A stretch of DNA of 53,413 bases from Desulfobacterales bacterium (GCA_028277765.1 JANQFQ010000068.1:1-53413), one strand, 5' to 3'. Shown: positions 8,738 to 18,119, counted from the first letter of the stretch. The notes: generated by a model not told the origin, from the sequence alone. Numbers and translations: made by a program.

Positions 8738-10504
8738 ATGCCTACCTTTTTAACTCCTTTAGCATTGATCGCGGCAGCGGCTATTCCTGCGCTGGCGGCG
8801 ATTTATCTGCTTCGGAGCCGTCTCAGGCGAAAGACGGTTTCCAGCCTGATGCTGTGGCAGAATCAGGGGATCGTTAAAAAAGGGGGTACCCGGATAAAAA
8901 AGATTTCCCTGCCAAAAACATTCTACCTTGAACTGCTGATTATCCTTTTGTTAGTCGCGGCTGCCATGGGGCCGACATTTACCACATCTAAAAGTTCACG
9001 GCCAGCTATCATTATACTCGATGACTCCTATTCCATGCGGGCTGATAACAATGGGGTATCACCGCGGGACTTGGCCATTGAGATGGTCAGCAAGATCCTG
9101 GATGACAAACAGGTCAGTTCGGTGAGGCTTATTACCGCTGGGAAACGGCCATATGTTTTAAGCCATCAGGTAAAAGATCAAGCAACCCTTATGGACGCGC
9201 TGCAGAACTGGCACTGCAAATCACCATCTGATTCGCTTGATGCAGCCTTAAATCTCGCCAATAGTATTGGTGGCAGACGGGCGCTGATCCAGGTCATTAG
9301 TGACAAAAATCCTGATACCCCTCTCGAAGATGTCCATATTCAGTGGGCTGCCCTGGGCGTTAAACTGGCAAATACGGCTATCATTAACGCATCCAGAACT
9401 ATATATGAAAATAATGACCGTTGCATGGTTGAGATCGTGAATTTTGGAGACATGACCCGAGAGACTGACGTCTCTTTTTTGTTTGTGGGCCGTGACAAAC
9501 CCTTTAAAAAAGTGAATGCGCGTCTTGAGCCAAATCAGCGAAAGCAGATTATTTTTTCAGTTCAAGACAACTTTTCTCCAATTACAGTCCAAATCAACAG
9601 CGATCCCCTCGGTATAGATAATAAGGCGGTCCTGCTGTCTGATCCGTATAGACAGCTGCCTGTTCAATTTGATATCCGCAGCCAGGAGCTGGAAAAACAT
9701 GTGAGGGAGGCGGTTTTAGCTGCTGAAGGGATAATCGATATAAATAAACAACCCCGGCTGTATATTACCGACAAGGTGCCTGAAACGCCGCCAGATGCTG
9801 ACCAGTGGGTTTTACTGCTAGTAGAGGAAGATAAACCTGTTTCGTATACAGGGCCTTATATTGTTGACCATACGCATCCGTTGACACAGGGATTGAGCCT
9901 GGACGGGATTATTTGGGGCGCGGGGACCGGGCATGAAATGCCGGGGGATCCTGTTATCTTGGCGGGGAATATTCCTCTGATTACTGACACGGCGTTATTA
10001 AATTCAAATCATCTTTTGCGGTTGAGGATAAGTCACCAAGCCTCCAACCTAGCGCAGATGCCGGCATGGCCGATTATTTTCTGTAATCTGACAGACTGGA
10101 TAAAGAGCCTGATGCCTGGATTTAGACGCACAAATATACGGCTCGGTACAGATCCTGTATTTTACGCACCTTCAGGAATAAGCCAGGTAACTGTTGTGAA
10201 ACCTGATAAAACTGAAAAGCAGTTTAATATATCTGATAACCAGGTAATTATTGAAAACCAGGATCCGGGTATATATTTAGTAAAGACAAAAAAGAAAACA
10301 TATCGGTTTGCGAGCAATGCCCTATCCATATCTGAAAGTGACCTTTCAAGGTGTAAAACCGGAAGATACGGCCAGTGGAAAGAGGCTGATACTGTCAGAA
10401 AAACGTATTTCCGGGCCGCGTGGATATTTATCCTGATTGCCGTGGGCCTGTTGATCATTTATCAGCTGATATTGAGCCGGATGGTTTCAAGGGGGATGGC
10501 ATGA
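8738..10504 (+). CDS. BatA-like N-terminal domain / VWA membrane protein
   Basis: A 588-residue membrane protein. Residues 1-40 form the BatA/aerotolerance-type N-terminal module (two hydrophobic stretches around IPALAAIYLLRSRLRRKTVSSLMLW), followed by a second hydrophobic segment near 70-85. A VWA-like domain starts at about residue 90 with ILDDSYSMRA, a DxSxS metal-ion site (D, S, S). The middle is beta-rich and extracytoplasmic, and one C-terminal helix lies at about 560-580. AAGGA eight bases before the ATG at 8738 fixes the start in preference to TTG at 8735. It overlaps the next gene by four bases. Together with the larger VWA protein downstream it is the likely partner of MoxR and DUF58. 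Confidence 0.87.
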   Translation: MPTFLTPLALIAAAAIPALAAIYLLRSRLRRKTVSSLMLWQNQGIVKKGGTRIKKISLPKTFYLELLIILLLVAAAMGPTFTTSKSSRPAIIILDDSYSMRADNNGVSPRDLAIEMVSKILDDKQVSSVRLITAGKRPYVLSHQVKDQATLMDALQNWHCKSPSDSLDAALNLANSIGGRRALIQVISDKNPDTPLEDVHIQWAALGVKLANTAIINASRTIYENNDRCMVEIVNFGDMTRETDVSFLFVGRDKPFKKVNARLEPNQRKQIIFSVQDNFSPITVQINSDPLGIDNKAVLLSDPYRQLPVQFDIRSQELEKHVREAVLAAEGIIDINKQPRLYITDKVPETPPDADQWVLLLVEEDKPVSYTGPYIVDHTHPLTQGLSLDGIIWGAGTGHEMPGDPVILAGNIPLITDTALLNSNHLLRLRISHQASNLAQMPAWPIIFCNLTDWIKSLMPGFRRTNIRLGTDPVFYAPSGISQVTVVKPDKTEKQFNISDNQVIIENQDPGIYLVKTKKKTYRFASNALSISESDLSRCKTGRYGQWKEADTVRKTYFRAAWIFILIAVGLLIIYQLILSRMVSRGMA

Positions 10505-13266
10505 TTTTACATCAACCTGTCTGGCTGTTGCTGCTGATTCCCCTTGCGCTGTTTCTGGCCCTTAAGAGGCCTCCCAGGACCATTGCTTCCCCGATTTTTC
10601 GGGCATTCCTATTCCTGCTCCTGACTCTCGCGTTGTGCCAACCCGCGCTTAAAATTTACAGTCGCTCCGGCACACTGGTCGTTTTGGCGGACTGCAGTGA
10701 ATCAATGCCGCTGGATAATAAGAAAAAACACACAGAGACAGTCAATCTTCTTCTCCAGTCTATGAACAAGGATGACAGGCTTGCAGTGGTCTCCTTTGGC
10801 CGAAAGGCTGTTGTTGAGCGGACTCCAGGCCATGGAAACTTTGCCGGTTTTGTTCATGATATTGGTTCTGATCAATCAAACCTGAACGAGGCGATCCAGA
10901 CGGCTGTATCTCTTATTCCTCCGGGAACACCCGGGCGGCTTTTGGTTTTGTCAGACGGTCTCTGGACGGGACAGGAGCCGTTGAGCATGGCCAGACGAGC
11001 TGCTGGCAAAGGGATAGCTGTTGACTACCGGTACCTGGGAAGGCGGTTTGCTGATGACACGGCGATCATGGATATAGAGACACCGTCCGTAATAAATCCT
11101 GAAGAGTCTTTTCTGATTAAAAGCTGGATCAGATCACCTGATTCCCAGAATATTGAGTATACATTATCACGCAACCGGATGCCGATTTCACAGGGTATGT
11201 CTAAAGTTCCGGCCGGGACAAGCCTTCTTATGTTCAGGGATCGGGCCCAGAAACCAGGAACAAATATATACACGCTTTCAATAAAACCGCAATCGGCTGA
11301 TACCATTCCTGAAAACAATAGGGTAAGGTTTCTTACCGCTGTCCGAGGGCCGCACCCGGTTCTCTATATAGGAAGCCGTGAGTCAGGCCTCTTATCACTT
11401 TTAAAAAAAGGGGGTATCGACTTAGTGCCGATGCCGGGGGAAACAGCAAACCTGTCCCTGGAGGAATTATCGGCGTATTCCGCAATCCTGCTGGAAAATG
11501 TGACAGCATCTACCCTGGGCGTAAAGAACCTGGAAAATATTGCTCACTGGGTGGAAAATACCGGCGCGGGGTTGATGATAACTGGCGGCAAGAAGTCATA
11601 CGGGCCCGGGGGGTATTATAAGTCTCCATTGGAAAGGATTATGCCGGTTTCAATGGAGCTTCGCCAGGAACATCGTAAGTTTGCTATAGGCTTAGCCATT
11701 GTTCTTGACAGGTCCGGGTCAATGGCAGCGGAAACAGACAGCGGGAAAACAAAAATGGATCTGGCGAACCTGGGTGCGGTGCAGGTCCTTGATATGCTCT
11801 CAGAGTTTGACGAATTCGCGGTTATCGCTGTTGACAGTGTAGCCCATACCATTGTTTCCCTGACCCCGGTTGATGAAGATCGGGACATGATGCGGAATAA
11901 AGTACTTCGTATTGATTCGATGGGCGGAGGAATATTCGTGTACCAGGGGCTTCTGCTCGCGACCAGAACGCTTAACAGGTCTGAAAAAGTGACACGCCAC
12001 ATTATCCTCTTTGCTGATGCTGCGGACGCGGAAGAACCGGGAAAATATAAAGAGCTGATTGAAGAGTGTACAAAAGCAGGCATAACCGTGAGCGCTATCG
12101 GCCTTGGGGAGCCAACGGATGTGGATGCGGATTTCCTTCGGGATATCGCGAAAAGAGGAATGGGACGGTGCCTTTTTACTAATTCGCCTGAGGAGATCCC
12201 GAGCCTTTTTATCCAGGACATGTTTGAAGTATCCAGGAGTGCGTTTATTGAAGAAGAGACAAAAGTTGCTGCCACAGGAAGGTTCGCGGGTCTCACACAT
12301 GATTTTTTTGATAATATTCCTAATGTTGGGGGATACAATCTCTGCTATGTAAGGCCTGAGGCGAATCTTTCGGTGGTGACCCAGGATGAATACAAGGCTC
12401 CGGTTGTTGTATACTGGCATTCAGGGCCGGGCCGGGTATTATGTTATACCGGAGAGGCGGACGGTGAATTTGCCGGCCCGATCGCGAGCTGGGAAAAGTC
12501 CGGCAGGTTTTTTTCAAGTCTGATGCGGTGGACAAAAGGTGAAAACCAAGAGCTTCCGGCAAACATGCTGGCCGATCAGGTGATTGAAAACGGTCTTTTA
12601 AAAATCCGTCTTCATCTGGACCCGGAGAGAGAAAAAGATGTTCTGGCCCAGTTGCCTGAGGTAAACATCCTTCGCGGCATGCCCGGCCAGACCCCAGAGG
12701 CATCCATGCATGTTATGCAATGGGCGGGTGCAGACCTGCTTGAGCTGAGCCTTCCTGTTTCCGGGAAGGAGACCGTGGTGCCGACATTGTCAATCCCCGG
12801 CATGATGCCTTATGTGATGAGTCCTGTCTGTCTCCCCTACTCTCCTGAATTTGTGCCCGCTGAAACCGGTCGCGGCCTTGAAACCCTTGAGAGGATCGCA
12901 GCCCTTTCAGGCGGTAAAGAGAGGATTAATCTTGCAGACATATGGAAGGGGCTTCCGAAAAAGCCGCGTTATCTGGATATTACTCACTGGGTACTGTATC
13001 TGGCGATTATCTGCTTTCTATACGAGATATTTGTCCGGCGTACGGGTATAAGGATTCTCCGGAATATTTCTTTCATCAACAAGTTTCAGTTCATTTCATC
13101 ATCTAAAGAGAAGGAAGACCGTCCCCAAAAACCATCATCAGGTCTGTCAGCTGTTCAGGAAAAGCTTGATACTATGCCTGAAGATGAAGAAGAGGATAAA
13201 GAGGGTAAAGCGGATGTTGATGCGTTTAAACAGGCGATGAAGAGAGCGAAAGATAGGATGAAATAA
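10501..13266 (+). CDS. Large membrane protein with two VWA domains
   Basis: A 921-residue membrane protein. Two N-terminal helices (about residues 5-50) precede a first VWA domain with DCSES at residues 64-68. A GATase-like segment follows around 285-375 (GLMITGGKKSYGPGGYYKSPLERIMPV). A second VWA domain carries the classical metal site DRSGS at 403-407. Then come a long beta-rich region, a C-terminal helix near residue 830 and a charged cytoplasmic tail. A longer frame from 10420 is open, but the ATG at 10501 overlaps the preceding stop as ATGA and begins with a good membrane anchor, so I use it. Two VWA copies plus a GATase-like fold is an architecture known from MoxR-linked proteins. A role in envelope complex assembly is inferred. 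Confidence 0.88.
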   Translation: MILHQPVWLLLLIPLALFLALKRPPRTIASPIFRAFLFLLLTLALCQPALKIYSRSGTLVVLADCSESMPLDNKKKHTETVNLLLQSMNKDDRLAVVSFGRKAVVERTPGHGNFAGFVHDIGSDQSNLNEAIQTAVSLIPPGTPGRLLVLSDGLWTGQEPLSMARRAAGKGIAVDYRYLGRRFADDTAIMDIETPSVINPEESFLIKSWIRSPDSQNIEYTLSRNRMPISQGMSKVPAGTSLLMFRDRAQKPGTNIYTLSIKPQSADTIPENNRVRFLTAVRGPHPVLYIGSRESGLLSLLKKGGIDLVPMPGETANLSLEELSAYSAILLENVTASTLGVKNLENIAHWVENTGAGLMITGGKKSYGPGGYYKSPLERIMPVSMELRQEHRKFAIGLAIVLDRSGSMAAETDSGKTKMDLANLGAVQVLDMLSEFDEFAVIAVDSVAHTIVSLTPVDEDRDMMRNKVLRIDSMGGGIFVYQGLLLATRTLNRSEKVTRHIILFADAADAEEPGKYKELIEECTKAGITVSAIGLGEPTDVDADFLRDIAKRGMGRCLFTNSPEEIPSLFIQDMFEVSRSAFIEEETKVAATGRFAGLTHDFFDNIPNVGGYNLCYVRPEANLSVVTQDEYKAPVVVYWHSGPGRVLCYTGEADGEFAGPIASWEKSGRFFSSLMRWTKGENQELPANMLADQVIENGLLKIRLHLDPEREKDVLAQLPEVNILRGMPGQTPEASMHVMQWAGADLLELSLPVSGKETVVPTLSIPGMMPYVMSPVCLPYSPEFVPAETGRGLETLERIAALSGGKERINLADIWKGLPKKPRYLDITHWVLYLAIICFLYEIFVRRTGIRILRNISFINKFQFISSSKEKEDRPQKPSSGLSAVQEKLDTMPEDEEEDKEGKADVDAFKQAMKRAKDRMK

Positions 13267-13367
13267 ATTAATAAATCTTGCAAGTTGGCATGCATCGCGA
13301 TATACTTAATGATACACTATATTTATAATATGAATTAAATCCTGGTGCAAAAGAGGTTCTACTATTT

Positions 13368-13727
13368 ATGAAAAATATCCTTGTAGTTGATGATGACAAG
13401 ATAACACGGCGCGTTATTTCAAAAGTGCTTAAACCTTATTCAAAAGAGTTTAACGTGCTGACCGCTGAAGACGGTACAGACGCGATCACGGCAGTCAGCA
13501 CGAAAAAAATTGACCTGGTACTGACAGATTTAAAAATGAATGTAATGGACGGTTTTGAATTGATTTCTTATCTTTCAAAGCACCATGTGGGGATTCCTGT
13601 TTTTGCCATGACAGCATTTGACGATATGGAAGCTAAAGTGAACGCCTCAACAGTAGATAAAGTTTATAAAAAACCGCTTGACGTTGAAAAGGTTGTGGAA
13701 GAGATACGTAAAACATTAAGCGCGTGA
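13368..13727 (+). CDS. Receiver-only response regulator (CheY-like)
   Basis: A 119-residue stand-alone receiver domain. The acidic pocket is VVDDD at residues 6-10, the phospho-acceptor is D54 in VLTDLKM, the switch Thr is in FAMTAFD and the conserved Lys is in YKKPL. There is no output domain, so it must act by protein contact or as a phosphorelay intermediate. AGAGGT lies about a dozen bases before the ATG. It stands alone: the VWA gene ends 101 bases upstream and the next gene is on the other strand, so its kinase is not identifiable from position. Confidence 0.93.
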   Translation: MKNILVVDDDKITRRVISKVLKPYSKEFNVLTAEDGTDAITAVSTKKIDLVLTDLKMNVMDGFELISYLSKHHVGIPVFAMTAFDDMEAKVNASTVDKVYKKPLDVEKVVEEIRKTLSA

Positions 13728-14085
13728 GTAGAATTGAATCTCCCTATCATATTGTGTAACAATCTGATTTAATAAGTCAAAAAAAATCTAGATGCTGGAT
13801 ACTGGATGCTAGATGCTGGATACTGGATGCTAGATGCTGGATACTGGATACTGGATGCTGGATGCTGGATGCTAGATGCTAGATGCTGGATACTGGATGC
13901 TGGATGCTGGATACTGGATGCTGGATGCTAGATGCTGGATGCTAGATGCTGGATGGCTGGCCGTAGTGAAACCACGCAGAGCCTGACAAGCTTAGATTCC
14001 GCTTTTTTAGTAGGGATGTCTAGAAGTTAGATAACAAAAAACAGCTATTTAGTAACCAGTATCTAGCATCGAGTTGTCCGGATTT
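13728..14085. other. Gene-free stretch holding the heptamer array and a dispersed element
   Basis: Between two convergent genes. It contains the heptamer array (listed separately), then an element at about 13957-13990 (GGCCGTAGTGAAACCACGCA, then GAGCCTGACAA) related to copies near 196, 33650 and 46911. At 14056-14070, CCAGTATCTAGCATC is an inverted two-unit piece of the array. No gene is seen. Confidence 0.7.
13789..13956 (+). repeat. Tandem heptamer array, 24 units of TGGATGC and variants
   Basis: Exactly 24 contiguous seven-base units fill 168 bases. Only three variants occur (TGGATGC, TAGATGC, TGGATAC) apart from the last unit, TGGATGG. The variants are arranged in short higher-order runs, for example TAGATGC-TGGATAC-TGGATGC repeated three times at the start. 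Seven is not a multiple of three and the array has stops, so it is not coding. It lies downstream of two convergent genes. A single related piece is at 46854-46867. Confidence 0.92.
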
Positions 14086-16443
14086 CTACTGGTATTTTAC
14101 CTTAAACATGTCTACCAGTGATGGCATCACTACCAGACAAGTTATCATTTCCAGAAAAACCGTCGTCCCGAAAAACATAACCATGCCTGCCTGGTACTTC
14201 ATGCCGATGAAAAACCACGGCAGGGCCATGGCAAATATCAGTAAACCCGTAAACAATACGATACCGCTGTTTCCCTTATTTTTATCCGTAGATGGTTGTA
14301 TAAGGATATAACCGAATACAGCACCGAATCCAAGAGCGGCAGCAGCAGCTGGAGCAGCCGGCATGCTGACCGGTATACCCGTGGATACCATGATTAGCCA
14401 TAAAATCGACTGGGCGGTTACAACAGGGAGGGTTATCATCAGACCATTGAACAGAGAACGTGTTAAGAGGATACTGAGAACGAGTACACCAAAAAGGGCC
14501 GTCGCGATGATGCGCTGATAAGCGGTCCGGGTACCGTCATTGATCGGTTTTGTCATTCCAAGGAGGCCGCTACCAAGGCTGAAAGTAACCTTATCAAAAG
14601 GATGTTCGTCAATATATTCCTGCATCTTTGCGGAATAGTTATCAATACTCTTTGCGTCTTTATCAGGGAAAAAGGGTGAAATCACCGCTTTAGTAGCGGT
14701 TTTGTCGATAAAATCCTTTACTTCTCCGCCCTGTTCCATGACCATGCCTGCCAGGCCTTTTAATTTATCTTTTTCCATGGGCAGTGTCTGCCATTTTGGG
14801 CTCCCGTCCATCATTGTCACTTGTGCCATCTGAACCATATAGTCGATTGCTATGCAGTCACGAGCATTGCATTCGCTTTTTAGAAAAATACTGAAATCAG
14901 CTATCGCACCCATCACGTCAGGATCGAGAATGTCTCCTTCTTCTTTAGCCGCCACATATACATTAAGCTGTGAAGGGCCCATAAATTTTTCAGACAGAAG
15001 GTTGAAGCACTGATTCCACGGGTGATCTGACTGGATATAATCTGTGCCAGGCACGTTGCCGCCAACTTCAAGTCTGCGGGTACTCAGACTGCCGCATACA
15101 ATGGAAGCTGCCATGATAATAATGATAATATATTTTCCTTTGCCGCTGGTAAGCTTAGCAAGAATTCGTGAGGATATACTGTCTGCTTCGTTTGTGATCT
15201 CTTTGTTTGCATGTGATGGCAGAGGAAGGAGGGAGAGCATGATTGGGGTGATTACCATAATCGTTGCGAAAGCACCGATAAACCAGAAAATACCGAGGCT
15301 CCCCAGGTCCTTGACCATTGGCACATCTGCTGTCCACATGGTCAGCATTATCATTCCGGCAGTTATTACAGATGCTTTTACCGGCATACTGCTGTAAACT
15401 TTTTTGATGGCTTGGTGTTTATCTTTATTATCATCATATTCATGGTAGAATTTGTTCAAAGCCAGTGCGCTTAAAGCGAGCGTAAGTGCAGCAAGGATTA
15501 CCGGGAACAGGAGGGCCATGGGATTAAATTCAATACCTGCCCACGTGTATAATCCCATGCTCCAAATTACAGCGAAAATCATCGAAAAAAGAGGGATGAA
15601 CAGCCCCTGACATGTTCTAAAATAAAACGCTAGAAAAATAATAATGAACGTGAACATAATCCCTGCCGCAACAGGAATATGTTTTTTGCCGATCTCCTGA
15701 AGCTGTCCTGTTAGTACCTGTTCACCCATGAAAAAAAGCATATGCCCGGCATCATCCTCTTTTGCTTTAAGTTCAAAGAGGTTTTTTACAAGCCGACTGT
15801 TAAAGGAGTCATCTTCTTTGCGTTTATATTTTTCAAAGGATATTTTTTCCTTTTCTTCATCAGAAAGGTCTTTATACGTCTGTTTTGCTCTCTGATCTGT
15901 AGTCTCCAGCAGCGCTGATATCATCACAGTCGTACCATCATAAGAGACATACTTACCAGGGCCCATGGGACTGACAGCAACTTTTCGTTTCAGGTCCTTA
16001 AAATCTTTGTCAGTCTTAGGCGGGGTGTTCCCCATTATCGGATCCATGTAAAGCCCTTGGGCTGTGTTATTAAAGTATTTCATCCCTCTGGATAATGATG
16101 TCACACTTGAGGGAAGAACTCCGTCTATATTCAGAAGCCCCTTTGTAATGTTTTCAATTTTTTTTATGGTCGCGCTGTTATAGATATCTCCATTTTCTGT
16201 CTTCAACAGGCAGACCAGCCTGCGCTGCAAGGGAAAGGTTTCATTGGCCGCTTTTAAAACAGGTTTGAATATATGACCAGTAGGGTACAAGGGAGTTAAT
16301 GGATCTTTTATTACCATCTTCATGTTTTTTAATTGAAAGCAAATCACGCCGGTGATCAGCATCAGAATAATAAAAACCGGGATCCTGAATTTTAAAATAT
16401 AATTCAGATGACAATATGTGCTGGCGGGTGTTGCCCTTTTCAT
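14086..16443 (-). CDS. RND superfamily exporter (MMPL type)
   Basis: A 785-residue RND-type membrane protein of the MMPL subgroup. The duplicated layout is clear: a first helix at about residues 17-37, a large extracytoplasmic loop (about 40-255), a five- to six-helix bundle (about 258-420), then a second helix near 446-462, a second loop and a second bundle (about 655-775). Such proteins are usually proton-driven exporters of lipids or hydrophobic compounds. The gene lies 36 bases downstream of the YCF48-like lipoprotein gene on the same strand. RND/MMPL genes beside YCF48-like genes are a recurring pair in proteobacteria, which suggests they work together at the envelope. Substrate unknown. 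Confidence 0.9.
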   Translation of the reverse strand: MKRATPASTYCHLNYILKFRIPVFIILMLITGVICFQLKNMKMVIKDPLTPLYPTGHIFKPVLKAANETFPLQRRLVCLLKTENGDIYNSATIKKIENITKGLLNIDGVLPSSVTSLSRGMKYFNNTAQGLYMDPIMGNTPPKTDKDFKDLKRKVAVSPMGPGKYVSYDGTTVMISALLETTDQRAKQTYKDLSDEEKEKISFEKYKRKEDDSFNSRLVKNLFELKAKEDDAGHMLFFMGEQVLTGQLQEIGKKHIPVAAGIMFTFIIIFLAFYFRTCQGLFIPLFSMIFAVIWSMGLYTWAGIEFNPMALLFPVILAALTLALSALALNKFYHEYDDNKDKHQAIKKVYSSMPVKASVITAGMIMLTMWTADVPMVKDLGSLGIFWFIGAFATIMVITPIMLSLLPLPSHANKEITNEADSISSRILAKLTSGKGKYIIIIIMAASIVCGSLSTRRLEVGGNVPGTDYIQSDHPWNQCFNLLSEKFMGPSQLNVYVAAKEEGDILDPDVMGAIADFSIFLKSECNARDCIAIDYMVQMAQVTMMDGSPKWQTLPMEKDKLKGLAGMVMEQGGEVKDFIDKTATKAVISPFFPDKDAKSIDNYSAKMQEYIDEHPFDKVTFSLGSGLLGMTKPINDGTRTAYQRIIATALFGVLVLSILLTRSLFNGLMITLPVVTAQSILWLIMVSTGIPVSMPAAPAAAAALGFGAVFGYILIQPSTDKNKGNSGIVLFTGLLIFAMALPWFFIGMKYQAGMVMFFGTTVFLEMITCLVVMPSLVDMFKVKYQ

Positions 16444-16479
16444 TTAAATATCCTTGCTTTTCTATTTGACAATTCTTTT

Positions 16480-17505
16480 TTACCAGCTGAATTTGCCGTT
16501 TTTATACAGCCCCGAAACGCCGTTCTGGCCGGTAAGAAGGCAGATGATATTACCCTGTCCTGTCTTCCTGAGATCAAGCCCGCTTAGCCATGACCGGGTT
16601 GTTTTTTCAGGCACCTTGAGCAGTTCCCATTGTTTTCCACGGTCGGAAATTAAGAACACATGCCCGCCTGAACCGGCTGCTATACCGGTGCCGCCTATCA
16701 TATCAATGGCAAAAAGGTCCGGGTCTGTATAACCGGTATCGATTATTGTCCATGTGTTTCCCTGGTCTTTTGAACAGATAAAGGTGCAGTCTATACCGGC
16801 AGCGTACAGAACACCGTTGTCGTAAGTCATGGCATAAAGGTTCCGGCCCTCCATCATTTCTTCATCATAGAGAGGTGATTTGACATCTGTCCATGATCTG
16901 CCAGCGTCCCTTGTAACAAAAATTCTTCCCCCGTCGCCGGCCACGCACACTTGGCTGGCATCTATCATACTGACCGCGAGGAGATTGTATTCTTCTGCGA
17001 AGTCAGGGTCATCATCAAACGCTGAGGGCGCCCTGAAGGGTGATACGCTCCATGTCTTTCCTCCGTCAGCGGTCATTATGACGGTGGAATCCGCGCCAAC
17101 CGCGCAGCCGTTAAGCACGTCAAAAAAATCTACAGCCAGAAGATACGTGTGAACACCGGAAACCTGGAATGCCCATGTCTTTCCCTTGTCTGTGCTGTGA
17201 AGAACAGCTCCGTCCTGCCCAACTGCCCAGCCGTTTTGGCTGTCTGGAAAGCACACTGAAACCAAGGCGCTTCTGGTATTACTCTCAACCCTTTTCCATG
17301 ATTTTGCCGCGTCATTTGATTGAAAGATGTTTCCGCGATCACCCAAAAGGATATAATCTCTGTCAGTTATAACTGCTGAAGCAAACAGATTGATGTTTGT
17401 GCTGAATACAGCTTCATCACAGCTGCAGGACACAGCTGTGACAGCCAGGAAAAAAAGGATAAGAAGAGAATGAGGGTTGGCGTTAAATTTATTTAATGGA
17501 GACAT
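16480..17505 (-). CDS. YCF48/BNR-repeat lipoprotein
   Basis: A 341-residue secreted beta-propeller-like protein. The N-terminus has a hydrophobic segment (about residues 12-24) followed by a lipobox-like AVSC, so C27 is the likely lipidated residue. At least five repeats carry the BNR/YCF48 pattern, seen as SNDAAKSW, STDKGKTW, TADGGKTW, TRDAGRSW and SKDQGNTW, each followed by GWAVG- or GIAAG-like strands. In photosynthetic organisms YCF48 helps assemble photosystem II. In non-phototrophs the paralogues are of unknown role and are often encoded beside MMPL exporters, as here. Confidence 0.88.
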   Translation of the reverse strand: MSPLNKFNANPHSLLILFFLAVTAVSCSCDEAVFSTNINLFASAVITDRDYILLGDRGNIFQSNDAAKSWKRVESNTRSALVSVCFPDSQNGWAVGQDGAVLHSTDKGKTWAFQVSGVHTYLLAVDFFDVLNGCAVGADSTVIMTADGGKTWSVSPFRAPSAFDDDPDFAEEYNLLAVSMIDASQVCVAGDGGRIFVTRDAGRSWTDVKSPLYDEEMMEGRNLYAMTYDNGVLYAAGIDCTFICSKDQGNTWTIIDTGYTDPDLFAIDMIGGTGIAAGSGGHVFLISDRGKQWELLKVPEKTTRSWLSGLDLRKTGQGNIICLLTGQNGVSGLYKNGKFSW

Positions 17506-17641
17506 GGTTTCACCTTTGAAATTGCAAGGCTGTTTTATTGATGATAACGGGTGGGCAATTTCATCTTATGTCGGCAATAAGCGAACCTTCCTCAAGATAC
17601 AGAGTAATATAATTTGAAATATTAATGAAATTTGACCAACT

Positions 17642-17723
17642 ATCGTAGGGTGGGCTATGCCCACCAAAAAAGTCAGCATACATTATGAATTCAGTAGAAG
17701 GTGGGCACAGCCCACCCTACTAC
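17642..17723. repeat. Paired inverted GTAGGGTGGGC palindromes
   Basis: GTAGGGTGGGC at 17645-17655 and GCCCACCCTAC at 17710-17720 form perfect 11-base arms, and the wider 21-base blocks pair at 20 positions. Each block is itself palindromic (GGTGGGC-N3-GCCCACC type). The DNA could fold into a long cruciform or hairpin just beyond the end of the minus-strand receiver gene at 17751. It resembles REP/BIME elements. The left half plus flank (17645-17688) recurs near 47879-47927. Confidence 0.75.
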
Positions 17724-17750
17724 ATAATATTATTATATGTTCCTTAGCTT

Positions 17751-18119
17751 TTAGGCCAAAGCTTCCTGAACAGTACTAATTAGTTCCGACATATCTATTG
17801 GTTTTATAAATCCCTTTATAGCGCCATGGGCTAGTGCGCTTTCTACATAAATATCCGGATTTTTTGTAATACCGCCGCCTGAAATCGCAACAATCTTCGC
17901 ATCTGGATTCTTTTTCAATAACTCTCGAATAAGTTCAATACCATCCATTTTTGGCATAAATATATCTGTGATGATAAGATCAACATGTTCTTTTGATAAA
18001 AGCTCTATTGCTTCAGCACCATCTGAGGCTTCAATTGTTTCATAACCTTTTTCTTCAAGATTTATTTTAATTACGTTACCCATTACATTATCATCTTCAA
18101 TAATAAGAATGCGAGCCAT
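17751..18119 (-). CDS. Receiver-only response regulator (CheY-like)
   Basis: A 122-residue stand-alone receiver. The acidic pocket is IIEDD at residues 6-10, the phospho-acceptor is D52 in IITDIFMPKMDG, the switch residue is in VAISGGG and the conserved Lys is in GFIKPID. It is transcribed divergently from the sigma-54 regulator at 18423, with a 303-base shared upstream region containing a palindrome. It has no output domain. Whether it takes part in the neighbouring peptide system is unknown. Confidence 0.93.
   Translation of the reverse strand: MARILIIEDDNVMGNVIKINLEEKGYETIEASDGAEAIELLSKEHVDLIITDIFMPKMDGIELIRELLKKNPDAKIVAISGGGITKNPDIYVESALAHGAIKGFIKPIDMSELISTVQEALA

Noticed and set aside
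11616..12338. 240-codon minus-strand frame inside the large VWA gene
   Set aside because: Ser/Arg-rich antisense shadow of a well-supported coding region.
13789..13956. CRISPR array
   Set aside because: The units are seven bases with no spacers and no cas genes are nearby. It is a simple tandem repeat.
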